NCBI RefSeq assembly: GCF_014334135.1
Contig: NZ_CP060497.1
Coordinates: 5,270,001-5,334,000, forward strand
Origin: Olivibacter sp. SDN3
Lineage (GTDB): Bacteria; Bacteroidota; Bacteroidia; Sphingobacteriales; Sphingobacteriaceae
Length of the DNA stretch: 64,000 bases
Reading direction: 5' to 3'
Shown here: positions 61,221-64,000 of the stretch, piece after piece
How positions within the stretch are numbered: the stretch's first letter is position 1
Layout: the number at the start of each line of letters is the position of its first letter
Program-made: the position numbers and the translations under genes
Notes under the pieces: generated by a model
Told to the model about the DNA's origin: nothing
The model's database searches: none
Seen by the model: only the letters and a program-made list of their open reading frames with translations

Positions 61221-64000
61221 TTGAACAAAGTTGGTAGAATTGCACTTAAGACTGTTTTATGGATTATTGGTAGTGTTATTGGTTTAACATTGCTAATTTT
61301 TATTTTAATACGAATTCCAGCTGTTCAGAACTTTGTTGTTCAGCAAGTAGTATCTTTCCTTGAAAAGAAAATTGAGACTCCGGTAAAGATCGCACGTGTT
61401 TCATTAGACTTACCTAAACTATTGGTACTTGAGGGCGTTTATTTTGAAGATCAAAAGCAAGACACCCTATTTTCCGGAGATCAATTAAAAGTTGATATAA
61501 GCTTACTTAAATTATTAAACAATAAAGTAGAAATAAATGAAATAGATTTAAGAGGTATCACGGCTAAGATTGACCGTACACTACCCGATAGTAGTTTTAA
61601 TTTCGACTATATTGTTGAGGCTTTTGCGGGAGAAGAAGAAAAAGAACCGAAACCAGAAGATACCACGTCAACGATGGAGTTCTCTATCGACAAAATCAAC
61701 CTTGACCGGATAAGATTTGTATATAAAGACGATGTGATAGGGACCAGTGCAGACTTTAACCTTGCACATTTTGATACGCGTATCAAAACCTTTGATTTGA
61801 ATAATATGCGTTTTGAGATACCAAAAATCAATATCAAAGGAATTAATACAGCTGTCAAGCAATGGGCGGTAGCACAGGCAGCAGACGCTCCTTCGCCAGA
61901 GGACTTAGGTGTTGAAACCGCCACAAGTCCCGAACCGGAAATGCCCGATTTAAAGATTGGGAGTTTAAATGTTGAAGATATAAAAGTGGATTACGACGAT
62001 GAGGTAGGGGCACTTCAGGCAAATCTGTTATTTAAACAACTTTTGGTGGATTTTAATGAAATTGATCTAAAAGGCGAGAACATTGACATCAAGCGTATTC
62101 TACTAGACGAAAATAATGCGCGTATTGCCTTTGGCAAAACAGCAGCAACAAGCCCTGCTACAACAGCAGTAGGCACAGACACCCTAACATCTACCGAACC
62201 GATGAACTGGAAGGTCAAGCTTGGAGATATTGAGCTAAATAAGAATCGCATCGCTTATTTTGACGCCAACCAGCCCCGTGTTAATAAAGGAATGGATTAT
62301 GGGAACCTTGATATACAAGGCTTCGATTTAAAATTAGCTGACTTCTTTTTCGCCATCGACTCTATCAGCGGACAGTTAAAGCAATTGAATTTCAAGGATA
62401 GAAGTGGGCTTGCTATTAACCGCTTAGAAACAGACTTTGTTTATACGGAACACGGTGCTACGCTTGGTAACCTACACTTGGAAACACCACATACCTTGAT
62501 TAGAGACTACGTAAAAATATCGTACGCCTCTTTAGAAACTTTAGCAGACGAAATTGGTGCGCTGTCTGTCGACGCGAATGTTAAACGAAGCAAGTTAGGT
62601 ATGCAGGATGTTGTGTTATTAGTACCAGACCTTGATACTATGGAAGTTATGCAACCGCTTCTTACCCGAAGCTTTAACATTAACGGACGCGTTGTAGGTC
62701 GAGTTGACGACCTAAGGATACCCAATATCGAGTTTAGCACACTTGATCAGACAAAATTGCAGGCCTCTGCACATATAAAAGGATTACCCGATGTAGATAA
62801 ACTCTATGCAGACTTACAGTTAAAAAACTTCACGACGGGTAAACGGGATCTCGACAGGTTGATAGCAAAAAGCATGTTACCTGACAGCATAGACCTTCCC
62901 CAGCATATTTCGTTACGCGGAGATTTTAAAGGTGGCATGAACAGCTTTAATACGGATATGCATTTGTTGTCATCCATCGGTAAAGCAGATCTAAATGCTA
63001 AATACCAAGCAGCTAAAGACACCACTTACGATGCTACTGTTGCCATTAGCGATATAAATGTGGGAGAGCTCATGAAGATGGATTCTACTTTAGGTAAAGT
63101 TTCGTTCACTGCCTCTGTTAAAGGTACTGGACTAGATCCCGCCAAGGCAATTGCTGCTATACAAGCCAAACTTATTAGTGCAGAAGCCGTGGGGTACACC
63201 TATACAGATATCAACTTAAATGCAAAAACGGATAACGGTAATATGGAAGCTACATTGGCTAGTGATGATCCAAACATTGATCTGGATATGCAGGCCTTCG
63301 CTAATCTTTCAGGCAAATATCCGAGCTTCAAAATGGATTTTATGGTGGACAGTATTAATACGAAAAATCTAAATCTCACTGAAGACAGTATTCGTTTCCA
63401 TGGACAATTTACGGCAGATTTTGAAACTGCAGATCCGGATTTTCTAAACGGTCAGCTAGATCTGACAAAAGCCATCATTGCCTATAATAATGACCGTTAT
63501 GTACTGGATACCATCAGCATCATCGCCAGAGCAGACTCCAGTCAAAACCTCATTCAGGTACGTTCAGAGTTTCTCGACGCCCATATGATAGGTTCCTATA
63601 AGTTGACGACCTTGGCCAATGCCTTTCAAAATGCCCTGGTAAAATATTACAATCCTAATCCGGAAGTAGCAGATGCCTCCGTTAGCCAGGCAGCTGATAG
63701 TATTCCGGCCTACCCTCCGACTGAGATGGAGTTTGGGTTAACGTTTCGCCGTTCGCCATTGATTATACGGGTCGTACCAGACTTAACGGAATTACAGCCC
63801 GTAACCTTTGATGGTAACTTTAACAGTGAGACAAACACCATCAACGTTAAAGGAGTAGCGCCGAAAGCAGTTTATGCGGGAACGGAAATTACCAATGTTA
63901 GTTTCGATATCAACACCTTTGACAGTACATTATATTATGCGGCATTGATTAATAATATTAAAGTATCCAGTATTGAATTAACGAACACATTACTCAGTGG
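61221..64000 (+). CDS. TamB/AsmA-like envelope protein, 5' part
   Basis: The first about 926 codons of a long protein that continues past the window edge. It begins with TTG (codons NKVGRIALKTVLWIIGSVIG), as no ATG lies near this point, and a single N-terminal transmembrane helix follows (residues about 8-32). The rest is long, beta-strand-rich repeats such as VSLDLPKLLVLEGVYFEDQ and FSIDKINLDRIRFVYKDD, typical of AsmA/TamB proteins that bridge inner and outer membranes and move lipids or assemble outer-membrane proteins. The frame stays open to the end. The C-terminal TamB domain is outside the window, so AsmA-like is the safer group name. Confidence 0.85.
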   Translation, partial: MNKVGRIALKTVLWIIGSVIGLTLLIFILIRIPAVQNFVVQQVVSFLEKKIETPVKIARVSLDLPKLLVLEGVYFEDQKQDTLFSGDQLKVDISLLKLLNNKVEINEIDLRGITAKIDRTLPDSSFNFDYIVEAFAGEEEKEPKPEDTTSTMEFSIDKINLDRIRFVYKDDVIGTSADFNLAHFDTRIKTFDLNNMRFEIPKINIKGINTAVKQWAVAQAADAPSPEDLGVETATSPEPEMPDLKIGSLNVEDIKVDYDDEVGALQANLLFKQLLVDFNEIDLKGENIDIKRILLDENNARIAFGKTAATSPATTAVGTDTLTSTEPMNWKVKLGDIELNKNRIAYFDANQPRVNKGMDYGNLDIQGFDLKLADFFFAIDSISGQLKQLNFKDRSGLAINRLETDFVYTEHGATLGNLHLETPHTLIRDYVKISYASLETLADEIGALSVDANVKRSKLGMQDVVLLVPDLDTMEVMQPLLTRSFNINGRVVGRVDDLRIPNIEFSTLDQTKLQASAHIKGLPDVDKLYADLQLKNFTTGKRDLDRLIAKSMLPDSIDLPQHISLRGDFKGGMNSFNTDMHLLSSIGKADLNAKYQAAKDTTYDATVAISDINVGELMKMDSTLGKVSFTASVKGTGLDPAKAIAAIQAKLISAEAVGYTYTDINLNAKTDNGNMEATLASDDPNIDLDMQAFANLSGKYPSFKMDFMVDSINTKNLNLTEDSIRFHGQFTADFETADPDFLNGQLDLTKAIIAYNNDRYVLDTISIIARADSSQNLIQVRSEFLDAHMIGSYKLTTLANAFQNALVKYYNPNPEVADASVSQAADSIPAYPPTEMEFGLTFRRSPLIIRVVPDLTELQPVTFDGNFNSETNTINVKGVAPKAVYAGTEITNVSFDINTFDSTLYYAALINNIKVSSIELTNTLLS

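Noticed and set aside
62015-62251. Minus-strand open frames under the TamB-like gene
   Set aside because: The plus-strand frame is continuous from 61221 to the window edge with AsmA-like sequence; the minus frames are shadows.
1-64000. CRISPR array, prophage, insertion sequence or antiphage island
   Set aside because: No regularly spaced repeats, transposase, integrase, phage structural or defence genes were seen on either strand.

Overview
The window comes from a Bacteroidota chromosome, most likely family Sphingobacteriaceae (relatives of Sphingobacterium, Pedobacter or Olivibacter). Evidence for this is three SusC/SusD pairs, a hybrid two-component system, a type IX secretion sorting domain, a split transketolase, a DnaE carrying its own exonuclease domain, and several promoters of the Bacteroidota type (TTTG, about 20 bp, TAnnTTTG). 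Base composition is low to moderate GC. I see no rRNA, tRNA, CRISPR array, insertion sequence or prophage.

Region 1 (1-14.1 kb, minus strand) is a starch/maltodextrin utilisation locus. Its order of transcription is a LacI-type regulator, an outer-membrane GH13 lipoprotein, SusC, SusD, a SusE/F-like lipoprotein, a periplasmic GH13, beta-phosphoglucomutase, GH65 maltose phosphorylase and an MFS sugar transporter cut by the window edge. Starch would be cut at the surface, imported by SusCD and trimmed in the periplasm. Maltose would then cross the inner membrane and be phosphorolysed to glucose plus beta-glucose-1-phosphate, which the mutase converts to glucose-6-phosphate. Two LacI-type operators lie in front of the GH13-SusC operon.

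Region 2 (14.2-23.8 kb) has a small coiled-coil gene and a second SusC/SusD pair without glycosidases. Divergent from it is a cluster of a penicillin-acylase-family hydrolase, a small membrane protein and a LuxE-like acyl-activating protein. A 13-base match to the LacI operator of region 1 sits in the divergent intergenic region.

Region 3 (23.8-43.8 kb) is mostly core metabolism and housekeeping: TyrS, an AcpH-like protein, an amino acid permease, a Kup potassium transporter, a small type IX cargo, an FAH-family hydrolase, an M23 peptidase, a Bcp peroxiredoxin, split transketolase, an ECF sigma / anti-sigma-like / Spy-like operon, a class III aminotransferase, thioredoxin and the DnaQ-DnaE fusion.

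Region 4 (43.9-60.5 kb) is a second saccharide locus: HTCS regulator, PA14-containing GH31, SusC, SusD, a surface glycan-binding-type lipoprotein and GH2 beta-galactosidase, with a convergent exported Gfo/Idh/MocA oxidoreductase. Its content resembles a reduced xyloglucan-oligosaccharide locus with no endo-glucanase in view. The window ends with two tiny uncharacterised genes and the 5' part of a TamB/AsmA-like gene.

No radically new system is evident. The most interesting leads are the shared LacI operator linking regions 1 and 2, the acylase/LuxE-like cluster next to an orphan SusCD pair, the reduced xyloglucan-like locus, and the repeat architecture of the anti-sigma-like protein.
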